Shown: one piece after another, positions 57,501 to 64,000 of the stretch
Layout: each line of letters begins with the position of its first letter
Position numbering within the stretch: the first letter of the stretch is position 1
Source of the DNA: Littorina saxatilis
Taxonomy: Eukaryota; Mollusca; Gastropoda; Littorinimorpha; Littorinidae
DNA length: 64,000 bases
Direction: 5' to 3'
Assembly (NCBI RefSeq): GCF_037325665.1
Contig: NC_090253.1
Coordinates: 20,621,288-20,685,287 of the forward strand
The notes under the pieces: model-generated
What the model was told of the DNA's origin: nothing
What the model saw: only the letters and a program-made list of their open reading frames with translations
The model's database searches: none
Made by a program: the position numbers and the translations under genes

Positions 57501-60500
57501 CTTGAAAATTATTTAAATCTTGCTGGAACAAAGTAAGGAATGAATCAAGTAAACAGAAAATGATGTCTGCGTTTATTGTTTTGAATTAGAGGGTTTTTAT
57601 TTAGGAACAGTGTTGAGTGTGTTACTCACACCACTCGCACATCGTGAGAGGTAACACACTCCAATCGTTTGTAGAGTTATCTTGAAAATTAATTAAATCT
57701 TGCTGGAACAAAGTAAGGAATGAATCAAGTAAACAGAAAATGATGTCTGCGTTTATTGTTTTGAATTAGAGTGGTTTTTTTTTGGAACAGTGTTGAGTGT
57801 GTTACTCACACCACTCGCACATCGTGAGAGGTAACACACTCCAATAGTTTGTACAGTTATCTTGAAAATTATTTAAATCTTGCTGGAACAAAGTAAGGAA
57901 TGAATCAAGTAAACAGAAAAGGATGTCTGCGTTTATTGTTTTGAATTAGAGTGTTTTTTTGACTCACATGCGAAGCAAAAGTGAGTCTATGTACTCACCC
58001 GAGTCGTCCGTCCGTCCGTCCGTCCGGAAAACTTTAACGTTGGATATTTCTTGGACACTATTCAGTCTATCAGTACCAAATTTGGCAAGATGGTGTATGA
58101 TGACAAGGCCCCAAAAAACATACATAGCATCTTGACCTTGCTTCAAGGTCAAGGTCGCAGGGGCCAAAAATGTTGTCTAAAAAACAGCTATTTTTCACAT
58201 TTTTCCCATTTTCTCTGAAGTTTTTGAGATTCAATACCTCACCTATATATGATATATAGGGCAAAGTAAGCCCCATCTTTTGATACCAGTTTGGTTTACC
58301 TTGCCTCAAGGTCAAGGTCACAGGAGCTCTTCAAAGTTGGATTGTATACATATTTTGAAGTGACCTTGACCCTGAACTATGGAAGATAACTGTTTCAAAC
58401 TTAAAAGCACATGTTATGCTTTCCTCATGAGACACATTTGGTCACATATGATCAAGGTCAAGGTCACTTTGACCCTTATGAAATGTGACCAAAATAAGGT
58501 AGTGAACCACTAAAAGTGACCATATCTCATGGTAGAAAGAGCCAATAAGCACCATTGTACTTCCTATGTCTTGAATTAACAGCTTTGTGTTGCATGACCT
58601 TGGATGACCTTGACCTTGAGTCAAGGTCACATGTATTTTGGTAGGAAAAATGTGTAAAGCAGTTCTTAGTGTATGATGTCATTGCTAGGTTTAGTTATTT
58701 GACCTTGACCCTGAAGGTCAAGGTCATGTAAAGGTCAAGGTCAAGCATGTGAGTCGTATGGGCTTTGCCCTTCTTGTTACAATTTACTTTGAAGGATTGG
58801 TAATTTTCAGTTCTTTGAGTACTTGTTTGATCGTTGTTTTGTTTATTGGTGTTCATGTAACACACACACTCGCCTAGGGTACCTAGATATGCAGATTATT
58901 GCTGTCGGAATGTGTCAACAATAGTTTCAATAGTTGTGTAGCAACCATGGTGTCATTCTTACAATTAATTTCACAATTAACTGAATGCACTGAATATGAA
59001 CAACGTTTTGTTCATGTTATGACAGTGTTTTGTAACACACTCATTGGCGAATAAACAGCATTTTTCTTGATAACTTCAAAATCCGCCTTCAACCTGAAGA
59101 TTTTTTGGGGGGTTTATCAAGTTTTTTGTACAGTGTATTGTTTTCATTACCAAGTGGATGGATATATGCTTTATACCTTACAAAATAATGTGAAGTAAGA
59201 CTTTTTTGGTGAAATGTAACACACTCAGTGTCAAAAGTGAGAAAATCTTCTCTGTATTGTGAATTGGAGCATGGTAGAAGTCATAAGACATCATTGTTAG
59301 GTTGTTATGGTTTTGCTCTTTCATTTTTCATTCTTTTGCATGCATTTTTCATGTGAATATCTTGACAGTGTCCTAAAGTTTGATTTTTTTGGTGAAATGT
59401 AACACACTCATTGGAAACTTTTAGGAATGACTTGACAGATAACTGATAATGGGAATAACGGGTCCGGTATCATTGATGCATTTCAACTCTTTACTATTAT
59501 GTACTTGTTTCTCTTCCCATTACATGTATTTCTAAGGTTGTGTAAAATAAATAGGAATTTAGCAGTTTTGAATGTCTGTGTTGTGAGACACAGAAAGTTG
59601 ATTTTTGTTTGAATACATTTTCACATCTTGTTCTGATTTGAATTTTTTTGCAGACTGTCCGTATGAAGTGTGTGGAACTAAGAATTGATTGACTGCTGAA
59701 ACAGTAATCTTTTCAGTTCTTTGAGTACTTGTTTGATCGTTGTTTTGTTTATTGGTGTTCATGTAACATACACACATTCCTAGGGTACCTAGATATGCAG
59801 ATTATTGCTGTCGGGGAATGCCACTTTTCACAAATGAAGATCAAGGTAGATACTAACTAATGCAGTTAACTTTTATTGTGTAATAGGTTTACTGTTAACT
59901 GTATATTAGAAAACAATGTGTGACACGGTGTTATGTAACACACTCCAGTTAAAATTTAAAATGCAATTCATTCCGCAGTAATTGATGAAAATACATTGTT
60001 ACTGCCCAGACACAACTAAACACATAAACAGTTTTGCTGGACCCCAAAATGGAAAGTAATCCAAGAGTTTGTATTTGTGACTCAAGTGTCCCACAAATTC
60101 GACACCTTTTCTGAGCCATGACCATATATATATCCGCTCAGACTGTTAGCTTTAGTCGCTTTCTGTAACGTCAATCTAACGCCTGCATTCCAGCGTGTTA
60201 ATACAGTTACTACACAGTTACTACAATTCTGAGTGACCTGCTGCAGCACAGTTGGTCTTGGCTAAAACAACTTGGTCAAACTAGGTGGGGTAGAAAGTGT
60301 TGAAGTAAAAGTTAAAGCGATATTATTAATATTATATATACTTATGTAGTTATTAAGACATTCAGTCCACTGGTCAACCTAAAAGATCTTCTTCTGCGTT
60401 CATGGGCTGACACTTCCAATTCCATGTACACTCGTTTGTTTTGCACAAGTGGGTTTTTACATGTATGACTGTTTTTACCCTGCAATACACCGCTTTCCGG

Positions 60501-61027
60501 GATGCCTAAGCGATGAAAACTGAATAAGGTAGTTAAGTCCAGTGTTGACTGGCCAAAACTTGCCAGAAAAATATATATATTGACTGAACGTAAAACAACA
60601 CCCCCAAACACAAGAATTGTGAACATTGAATGTCATTTAACCATTTTGTCGAGGAGTACTTCTGGTTGTTTTTCTCAGGGAAACTGCAACTGTGTTTACT
60701 TTTTCTGATAGTGATATACCTGAAGATAATTTCTGATGTTTGAGTACACGCATAAAGCACAAATAAGATCAAAGAAGAATAAAACGAAAGAGTAACTAAC
60801 GATTTGTTCACAGATAAAAATCATGTGAAGACAAGTTTCCCTCCATAAGCAAGCAGTTTAGTAAAGTACAAGCGTGCAGTCACGTGGTTATCAAACGGTC
60901 ACAGAAATATTCTCTAAACAAACAAATTTTCAGCTCTGAGCACATCTTACCGTATTTGTAGGTTTTTGATAGCGTCATTTGTCCGATAGTATGCGGTCCC
61001 CACATCAGGTTCGTGAAGCTCCGCCAT
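38690..61027 (-). CDS. MKS1: Meckel syndrome type 1 protein homologue, complete, 20 exons
   Basis: Exons in order: 60951-61027, 55684-55846, 54778-54860, 54109-54181, 53548-53654, 53058-53189, 49099-49229, 48472-48517, 48080-48116, 46966-47022, 46347-46389, 45932-45994, 44510-44580, 43625-43703, 42532-42639, 41272-41399, 40624-40706, 40016-40075, 39440-39477, 38690-38778. All introns are GT..AG and the phases agree, giving 1,668 nt and 555 residues (human MKS1 is 559). The B9 domain is about residues 303-470 (SAQGFDLDNLYLHFFVDLP, WVTQTCATKT, RQFFIGGTPELDD, FGFRTETTGSVTSR). Known role: with TCTN, TMEM67 and other B9 proteins it forms the transition-zone complex gating the cilium. No broken exon is seen. 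Several introns hold mobile elements; the largest are introns 1 and 6. Confidence 0.95.
38805..38878. repeat. GT microsatellite beside the MKS1 last exon
   Basis: Long GT run beginning about 27 bp upstream of the exon 20 acceptor on the gene strand (CA on that strand), close enough to the branch-point region to matter for splicing. Confidence 0.9.
39440..39477 (-). CDS. MKS1: MKS1 exon 19
   Basis: 38-bp exon reading GISVMQANITSVL (human FSQQSSIHNVLEAF). Donor GTGCGT; phase fits exons 18 and 20. Confidence 0.85.
39654..39780 (+). mobile_element. SINE C, 5'-truncated, in MKS1 intron 18
   Basis: The 3' part only: GGCGTATGGCTGCCTGAATG, AACGGTCATACACGTAAAAA, GTGGGAGTTTCAGCCCATG, ending GAAGAAGA. 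A 10-bp target duplication AGTAGTCCCT lies at 39644-39653 and 39781-39790. Confidence 0.88.
40016..40075 (-). CDS. MKS1: MKS1 exon 18
   Basis: Reads AFMEKKANKRTLGSVMDQL (human AFMESSSLRKRMRSVLDRL). Donor GTAAGA. Confidence 0.93.
40624..40706 (-). CDS. MKS1: MKS1 exon 17: end of B9 domain
   Basis: Reads GTHLSKFGFRTETTGSVTSR and INVMLQS (human [20 protein letters not shown]). Donor GTAAAG. Confidence 0.95.
41272..41399 (-). CDS. MKS1: MKS1 exon 16: B9 domain
   Basis: Reads DCWRPMGNSVSSKLRQFFIG and GTPELDDPTYMSVPSTFD (human [21 protein letters not shown]). A foldback element lies about 90 bp upstream of the acceptor, in the intron. Confidence 0.94.
41450..42420 (+). repeat. Repeat R, copy split by the foldback element
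   Basis: Left piece 41450-41490 and right piece from 42062 match 33831-34027. The right piece continues past the shared part with ATCGGTGGGCACACCGAGCT and GGCCGAAATCGGAGG to a GAAGAAGACACAC end, so this copy is longer. Confidence 0.7.
41491..42061. mobile_element. Foldback element, 9-bp target duplication, copy 2
   Basis: 571 bp, same arms as 25428-26002, with the central loop in the opposite orientation. The target duplication ACCTGGCAG lies at 41482-41490 and 42062-42070. It is inserted in repeat R inside MKS1 intron 15. Confidence 0.9.
42532..42639 (-). CDS. MKS1: MKS1 exon 15: B9 domain
   Basis: Reads NDLPKFPLILIEVLSVDTWH and RFFHEGYTYIQIPAKP (human [26 protein letters not shown]). Donor GTACGC. 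Confidence 0.94.
42773..43205. repeat. AAGTT tandem repeat
   Basis: Five-base AAGTT repeats lie at 42773-42811 and 43172-43200, one array split in two by a TTAA-flanked MITE. Confidence 0.9.
42812..43171. mobile_element. piggyBac-like MITE in the AAGTT array
   Basis: 360 bp with ends AGCCATATGTAC and GTACATATGCCT (one mismatch as inverted repeats), flanked by TTAA (42808-42811, 43172-43175), the target of piggyBac-type transposases. The array itself contains TTAA at every unit, so it is a ready target. Confidence 0.72.
43228..43551 (-). mobile_element. tRNA-derived SINE D, longer copy
   Basis: The minus strand starts near AAATAAGTAGCTCAGTCGGT with a B-box-like GGTTTAAATCC, and ends at GATAACCTCACAAGAG, matching 11191-11358 at both ends. 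The internal promoter boxes have decayed. Confidence 0.7.
43625..43703 (-). CDS. MKS1: MKS1 exon 14: B9 domain
   Basis: Reads DEVAYFSFPFHFELYYKPSP then GSSSDP (human DKVAHFSYPFTFEAFF). Donor GTAAGT. Confidence 0.94.
44057..44408. mobile_element. Foldback MITE, AGGCC family, copy 2
   Basis: Ends AGGCCAAAAAGAAAAATAT and ATATTTCTTTTTGGCCT, with direct CCGACCGACCCTATTTTT motifs inside both ends and GGTAAC/GTTACCGG steps, as in 12775-13012. It lies in MKS1 intron 13. Confidence 0.8.
44510..44580 (-). CDS. MKS1: MKS1 exon 13: B9 domain
   Basis: Reads NWYADRQQQLAWVTQTCATK and TIGR (human [21 protein letters not shown]). Donor GTGAGT. Confidence 0.94.
44739..45633 (-). mobile_element. MITE family A, copy 5
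   Basis: Reverse orientation, both ends present: AAGTCGCGTAAGG, CAACATTTAGTCAAGTAGC at the left, TTTAGTCAAAACTTGACTAA at the right. TGACGTCA is at 45378-45385 and a CA/CACG run at 45494-45564. It lies in MKS1 intron 12, between exons 13 and 12. Confidence 0.9.
45932..45994 (-). CDS. MKS1: MKS1 exon 12: B9 domain
   Basis: Reads ISAQGFDLDNLYLHFFVDLP (human [20 protein letters not shown]), the signature stretch that identifies the gene. Confidence 0.95.
46347..46389 (-). CDS. MKS1: MKS1 exon 11: start of B9 domain
   Basis: Reads PQPDVLRLTIYGEM (human VPGALRLFVNGEV), the first strand of the B9 domain. Donor GTAAGT. Confidence 0.9.
46966..47022 (-). CDS. MKS1: MKS1 exon 10
   Basis: Reads VYTRHRDFLNACVGQDFEI (human YGRHKEYLSSLVGTDFEM). 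Phase 0 on both sides. Confidence 0.92.
47203..47553. mobile_element. hAT-type MITE with many CACGATCAC motifs
   Basis: 351 bp. Ends AGGGCCCCAAAGGG and CCCTTTGGGGCCCT, flanked by an exact 8-bp duplication CATTATAG (47195-47202, 47554-47561), the hAT signature. The interior holds about ten copies of CACGATCAC or close variants (ATCACGGTCAC, ATCACGGATCACG), which look like repeated transposase-binding sites. It lies in MKS1 intron 9. Confidence 0.88.
47834..48008. mobile_element. TA-flanked MITE (family B), full copy
   Basis: Ends CAGTGTAACCCCCCTTTTAA and TTAAAAGGGGGGTTCCACTG, with TA on both sides (47832-47833, 48009-48010), as for Tc1/mariner-type elements. Lies in MKS1 intron 9, 71 bp from exon 9. 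Confidence 0.88.
48080..48116 (-). CDS. MKS1: MKS1 exon 9
   Basis: 37-bp micro-exon reading RTEQDKELKMYRE, aligned with human ..EEEERERRVFKDL. Donor GTCAGT. Confidence 0.85.
48270..48345 (+). mobile_element. MITE family A, 5' fragment
   Basis: Only the first 75 bases remain: TATTTAGTCACGTTTTGACT, AAATGTCTTAACATAGA and ACGAGGGTCGTGG. It lies in MKS1 intron 8. Confidence 0.8.
48472..48517 (-). CDS. MKS1: MKS1 exon 8
   Basis: 46-bp exon reading EVYEYTIEHSSKEMS (human ELWKYTIDNVS). Phase 1 in, 2 out; donor GTATGT. Confidence 0.88.
49099..49229 (-). CDS. MKS1: MKS1 exon 7
   Basis: Reads EQDEYVLCCLQVNANGVLCI, RPDFNRGRKPYIIET (human [22 protein letters not shown]). Follows the 3.8-kb intron 6 that holds the piggyBac element. 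Confidence 0.93.
49256..49551. mobile_element. hAT-like MITE, CAGGCATGGG family, copy 2
   Basis: Ends CAGGCATGGGAATTG and GGCATGCCTG, flanked by TTGAAT (49250-49255, 49552-49557). Contains GGGGGTCCGGGGGCATGCTC. It starts 26 bp outside the exon 7 acceptor of MKS1 and ends 20 bp from the piggyBac element. Confidence 0.78.
49572..52169 (+). mobile_element. piggyBac transposon with intact ends and internally deleted transposase
   Basis: 2.6 kb in MKS1 intron 6, opposite in strand to the gene. Inverted ends CCCTTACGCTGGTTG and TGCACCAGTGTAAGGG are flanked by TTAA (49568-49571, 52170-52173). Near the left end TGGTTGTCGCGACATATGTC occurs twice. The transposase remnant starts MAAPIDPRRDRN (49839), with a frame change near 50060, LFVGDEMIDLLVEQTNHYAQ, an intron-like gap (50257-50955), MKVFLSLVITTGL and TIEEYWSQDE, FQAILSNFHLADNTRA, then directly NAYFLHRKFAG, so the DDD catalytic region is absent. 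The Cys-rich end (CVACYPVRQNRAGFK, CEQCQVTLC) is present with an in-frame stop at 51457-51459. A domesticated role is unlikely. Confidence 0.88.
53058..53189 (-). CDS. MKS1: MKS1 exon 6
   Basis: Reads ELGIIPKMNIVELEPTEDMV, PPMQIMYIMADLSPRE (human PLQTMYIMADLGPYGK), one of the best-conserved stretches before the B9 domain. Donor GTAAGA. Confidence 0.94.
53548..53654 (-). CDS. MKS1: MKS1 exon 5
   Basis: Reads TVHYMTTSPKEKPSVLAEKM and AHVRCRRVGGRQLKE (human [24 protein letters not shown]). Donor GTAATC. Confidence 0.92.
53898..54072. mobile_element. MITE-like element in MKS1 intron 4
   Basis: Facing ends ACTTCCACTAT and ATATAGTGGAAGTCTACTGTA with GCTATATCGCGA and ACATCGCGAT steps suggest a Tc1/mariner-type MITE. 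The left boundary is not sharp. Confidence 0.5.
54109..54181 (-). CDS. MKS1: MKS1 exon 4
   Basis: Reads AKGKKPINRIFSYVDHDPYS and HQDE (human GGKKNRRIFTYTDSDRYTN). Donor GTAGGC. Confidence 0.92.
54778..54860 (-). CDS. MKS1: MKS1 exon 3
   Basis: Reads REVELYSKTETCDSILEQKY and NEEVTAI, aligned with human [20 protein letters not shown]. Phase 0 in, 2 out. Confidence 0.92.
55684..55846 (-). CDS. MKS1: MKS1 exon 2
   Basis: Reads VSVRRVTSSTM, a run of seven Gly, an acidic stretch and IKWQEKIFSQ (human ..IGWQEKLFSQ). The Gly run is a lineage feature. Donor GTGTGT. Confidence 0.93.
57071..57958. repeat. 180-bp satellite, five units
   Basis: Units begin GAGTG(C/T)GTTACTCACACC at 57075, 57255, 57435, 57615 and 57795, exactly 180 bp apart, and are about 97% alike by eye. 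Each unit holds a hairpin-forming pair, GAGTGTGTTAC and GTAACACACTC. Confidence 0.95.
57960..58779. mobile_element. Element rich in TCAAGGTCA motifs, inserted in the satellite
   Basis: Starts GACTCACATGCGAAGCAAAA, GTGAGTC with CCGTCCGTCCGTCCG, and ends GCATGTGAGTCGTATGGGCT, TTGCCCTTCTTGTTAC. GACTCACATGC (57961-57971) and GCATGTGAGTC (58745-58755) are inverted. AAGGTCA or TGACCTT occurs more than fifteen times on both strands. No protein is recognised. Confidence 0.75.
58780..59950. repeat. Decayed continuation of the 180-bp satellite with a 906-bp repeat
   Basis: TAACACAC(T/A)C motifs at 58858, 59033, 59217, 59400, 59764 and 59936 keep spacings of 175, 184, 183, 364 and 172 bp. The segment GTTCTTTGAGTACTTGTTTG through TACCTAGATATGCAGATTAT occurs at 58800-58912 and again at 59707-59818, 906 bp apart, or five spacings of 181 bp. 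Confidence 0.7.
60388..60505 (-). mobile_element. SINE C, 5'-truncated, in MKS1 intron 1
   Basis: The minus strand carries the SINE C 3' part: GCATCCCGGAAAGCGGTGTA, AACAGTCATACATGTAAAAA, CCCACTTGTGCAAA and CAGCCCATGAACGCAGAAGA. It is more decayed than the copy at 39654. Confidence 0.75.
60951..61027 (-). CDS. MKS1: MKS1 exon 1 (start)
   Basis: ATG at 61027-61025, reading MAELHEPDVGTAYYRTNDA and IKNLQI, which lines up with human ..GEAVYRSRDPVRNLRLR. Donor GTAAGA. Confidence 0.93.
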
Positions 61028-61221
61028 CTTGTAAACAACGGAGTACCGCACTTAAAACTAAACAGGACAGAATTAGAAAGACCATACAAATAATGACTTC
61101 TACAAAACATCATTTAATATTTGGAAAATGAATCATATAGAGAAAATTAAAATAGACGTTGCAGAAAATTCATACATTATTTACTTATTCACCTCGAACC
61201 TGTAATGGCGGAAACTTGAGA
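61028..61221. promoter_or_regulatory. Likely bidirectional promoter of MKS1 and a divergent gene
   Basis: Only 194 bp separate the MKS1 start codon from a divergent ATG followed by a splice donor. The core promoters are inferred from the geometry; no TATA box or RFX-type X-box could be confirmed by eye. Confidence 0.4.
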
Positions 61222-61247
61222 ATGTCTGGAAGACCTCCAAATGACAG
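61222..61247 (+). CDS. Possible first coding exon of an unidentified divergent gene
   Basis: ATG followed by SGRPPND and a donor GTAATT. An upstream ATG (61205) opens a short frame that ends within four codons. The peptide is too short to name, and no later exon could be tied to it in the remaining 2.7 kb. Confidence 0.3.
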
Positions 61248-64000
61248 GTAATTTTACTTAAAATCTACCTTATCCGTCTGTATTTTCGCTTTTGATTATG
61301 TTCATTTTGATCTTGACCCAACGTTGCACTTATCTATTATGAGATCGTATAATTCTTTGTTGTGCAGAATATGTAATGTTTGTGACCCATTTTGAGGCCA
61401 CCCCATAACATCCCATTTGCATTTTTGTCAATGTTTACAAGTCCGATACAGACAGGGTCGATGTCCGATGTGTACGTCAACCTGCTTGTAAGATTGTTTC
61501 CTTTCAGAAACCCTGAATGCACAGACTAATATGTGATTTGTTGACTATGATGAGCGTAAATTGGGATGGAACGCCCCTGAACATCATAACCCTCTGTACT
61601 ACTACTAGTGCTGCTGTACTACTGACCATTCGATTCATTGTTTGCCTTTGGCCAGCAGACATAGAATCGCCACTTTTCACACACACGTACACACGCAGAC
61701 CTGTGCTAAGCACACCTTTGTACGTACCTTTAAACTTAAAGTATATATTCCATCACAAGCACACTAAACGTACAGGTAGGGAGGGTGGTGACTTTTTTTT
61801 AGAATTGTAACTGTAAGTCAGATTCTCATTGCATTAAATTGGGAGCAGAGTTCAGATTGAATTATCTTGTGACTGTAAGTCACTAAGTGTCACTTTAAAA
61901 AAAAGTGTCCTCTGGACAGTCCTGTTACCTGTAGGCGGTAAGTTATTTTTAGACACGGGACTGGTAGTCAGGTACTGGTGGTGGTACAGTTCTTGACTTC
62001 CTCAATTTATTTTGACTAAATTAGAGGTTCACTGTACCTCTTGGTGGGAAACGAAAGGGGTATTTTCACCTGCTGCTAAAAATGGAAAGGTTGCCCACTG
62101 GAAAGATCGTGACTGAATGACTTCAGGGGTGTACCTTAACTTTTTTTGCTACCGGCCCCACAAAATCCCAATTGGCCCCCAACCAGCCCACATTTCTTAC
62201 AACCACCTCAGTGGCTCGTTGCGCGCTAAGCACATACACAAAACACGTACATTCATACTTATAATGCATACATGTGGATTTGCACTAATATTAACAACCA
62301 CAAACACAAGCAAGACTTGATGACAAAAATGTAATGTTTTATTTAATATAATGATAATTAACCTTGTTTTGATAAAGACTTGAAAATAAAAGCCACCACA
62401 AAGAAACAAGAAATCAAAACATTTACACCCCATCACACAATCACACACTAAACCTCGCTGAAAGTTACTCCCTTTATGTACCCCCTACCACACAATTAAC
62501 AAACTAAATTACTATGGAACTTTACCTACCACATAAACACACACACATACACACACACTTAAATTTTAAATTAAAAAAAAGGTAAATCAGCAAAATGTTT
62601 TTTTTAAATTGTTTTTTGTTGTGTGAAAAAAGGGGTAAAAAACTGACTACAAAATATTTTCTAAGTTACTTTCTTGGTTGTTTTCTTTTTCTTTATGTGT
62701 GTTGTTGATGTTACTGTTTGATTAAGCAGAAGTATGAAAGTTGCATTATTACCAGCCACATTTACCACAGCTTTAGTCATAAATAATCAAAAGCATTATA
62801 TTTCATTTCTATTTCCTAATGAAAACAAAAAGATTTTCAGATTTCCTGATCCTAGAATTGTTTACAGGTGAGCTTTATGCTTTTGATTCAGAAGAGTTGC
62901 AGAGTTGCATCCCCTTATCCTATTGTTGAAGCTGTCTTTTCTTCTTTATTACATATAATTGGATCGTTTTGTTTACTTCCTTAGTTGAAGGGAAATAGTT
63001 GACAGCAGTAGTACTGTCACTTATTGTACTAGGTTGGTCAGCAAAGCTGGTGTTAACATATTTTAGAAAACCATCTCCGTGAGTATCCATTTCACAGAAA
63101 CTGGATCAGTGGTACATAGCTGGCACATCAAAGGAAAAATACAGAGGGGAACTATGTTTGCTCTGGATGGGCGGTCAGATCAAATGCATTGTAATAGCCG
63201 GTTGGCCTTGAGACCTGGGTCAATGACCGGTACATGTACTTGCAATCTGAACACAGCTGCCTGTCCCAGTTTAGAGACACTGACCTTACCCGGGGTCAAT
63301 GACCGAATTTTACCTGAGAGGAAACTTTCTTACACAACATGTGAAAGTCTCTCAAGGACTGGCCAGCGAAGGACAATAAGAGAGGGGGTGAAGTGAAGTG
63401 AATAGCACAGAGAGGGGGGAGGGAGTGGGGCGTGGGTAGTTATTTTGACTGCTGATGCAATCGCCAGCGGCTAGTGGCACTGGAGGGGTGATGTGAGGTC
63501 AAGTGAGGCGGAGGGGGGTAGCTGTCTAGCCAATGTGTCAGGGCTTAATTGGTGCATAATAGGATAAATGGTCTATGATTGGTGGTAGTCCTGGGTCCTT
63601 CTCAAAGTGAGAAGGGGGGGGGGGGGGGGGGGTTGAGTGGGCAGTTGAGAAGTGACAAATCGAGTAGAGGGCAGTAGAGAAGTGACACGTTTTGTAATCG
63701 CCCGCGAGAGATCTTTGTACCCATGATGATTAGCATTTGCACCATTCTGATATCTGTGGCCTAGTGTTTCCCATGCTTACAAGGCACCAGCATGTGCTTA
63801 ATTGAGCAGCAGTCTACTGCAGTGGAGCATGGTGACAGAAATCCAAACAACTAAAATATTCTCTGTTTTCTTTAAAAAAAAGAAAGAAAAAAAGAACATA
63901 CAGGGATACACTGTCACATCGTGCATAAAACTCTAAAACAAGGTGTGCACATATGAATAAATATGCAGCTATCATAGATATAGGCAAAACTTCACGACAA
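61248..64000. other. Right end of window, no recognised exon
   Basis: Apart from repeat W copy 2, 61248-62120 and 63425-64000 hold only simple repeats (poly-G at 63617-63632, A-rich stretches). If the divergent gene is real, this is its first intron. Confidence 0.5.
62125..63420 (+). repeat. Repeat W, copy 2
   Basis: Matches 310-1195 in order and orientation: GGGGTGTACCTTAACTTTTT, TTACAACCACCTCAGTGGCT, ATTTTCAGATTTCCTGATCC, TTTATGCTTTTGATTCAGAA, AGGTTGGTCAGC, and TCTCAAGGACTGGCCAGCGA. It is longer than copy 1, with extra AT-rich sequence between the first and second blocks. Confidence 0.6.

Larger units (their letters stand above)
55899..60197. mobile_element. Possible large piggyBac-like non-autonomous element
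   Basis: TTAA at 55895-55898 is followed by CTCATTGTCTCCCAGGTACG, and GGATATGGTCACGGCTCAGAA lies 60-80 bp in. On the other strand, TTAA at 60198-60201 is followed by CACGCTGGAATGCAGGCG and, at a similar distance, GGATATATATATGGTCATGG, CTCAGAA. The shared inner motif in inverted orientation supports one 4.3-kb unit in MKS1 intron 1. No transposase is seen; a 180-bp satellite fills much of it. The outermost ends match poorly, so this is tentative. Confidence 0.4.

Overview
The window is animal nuclear DNA: intron-rich, AT-rich, and loaded with short interspersed repeats, MITEs, CA/GT microsatellites and poly-G runs. The recognisable proteins are conserved metazoan ones. The repeat style (tRNA-derived SINEs, the TTTAGTCAA/GTCGTGG-type MITE, AAGGTCA-rich elements) suggests a mollusc, probably a gastropod. 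That last step is inference from general familiarity and could not be tested here.

Three protein genes can be supported by exon-by-exon splice phase. (1) The 5' part of an oxysterol-binding protein gene (OSBP, minus strand, start codon at 19394) runs off towards base 1. It has four firm exons giving the PH domain and following coiled-coil region, plus a candidate fifth exon that ends in a stop. (2) MZT2, a gamma-tubulin ring complex (MOZART2) subunit, lies divergently on the plus strand at 21263-22250 in two exons. (3) A complete MKS1 gene (minus strand, 61027 to 38690) has twenty exons that join in phase into 555 codons, close to the length of human MKS1, and encodes the B9-domain protein of the ciliary transition zone. 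A tiny divergent first exon may start at 61222, sharing a promoter of about 190 bp with MKS1. MZT2 (microtubule nucleation) and MKS1 (ciliary gate) are linked by cell biology only; nothing here shows co-regulation.

Layout: 1-19394 OSBP exons and long introns; 19395-21262 the OSBP/MZT2 divergent spacer with a perfect 40-bp inverted repeat; 21263-22960 MZT2 with two decayed tandem copies of its last exon, one split by a LINE 3' end; 22961-38689 gene-poor intergenic DNA made of MITEs, foldback elements, minisatellites and one retroelement fossil; 38690-61027 MKS1; 61028-64000 divergent promoter and repeats.

Most of the unusual biology is in the repeats. A 55-bp minisatellite carries a copy of the OSBP exon-4 splice acceptor in each of 12 units. 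A foldback element has two copies with exact 9-bp target duplications. A piggyBac element with intact ends but no catalytic core sits in MKS1 intron 6. MKS1 intron 1 holds a 180-bp satellite whose GTAACACACTC motif keeps about 180-bp spacing far past the clear copies. Two SINE families with different heads share one 3' tail, and one MITE family spreads both GT microsatellites and CRE sites. I found no prokaryotic-type system, CRISPR array, rRNA or convincing functional tRNA.
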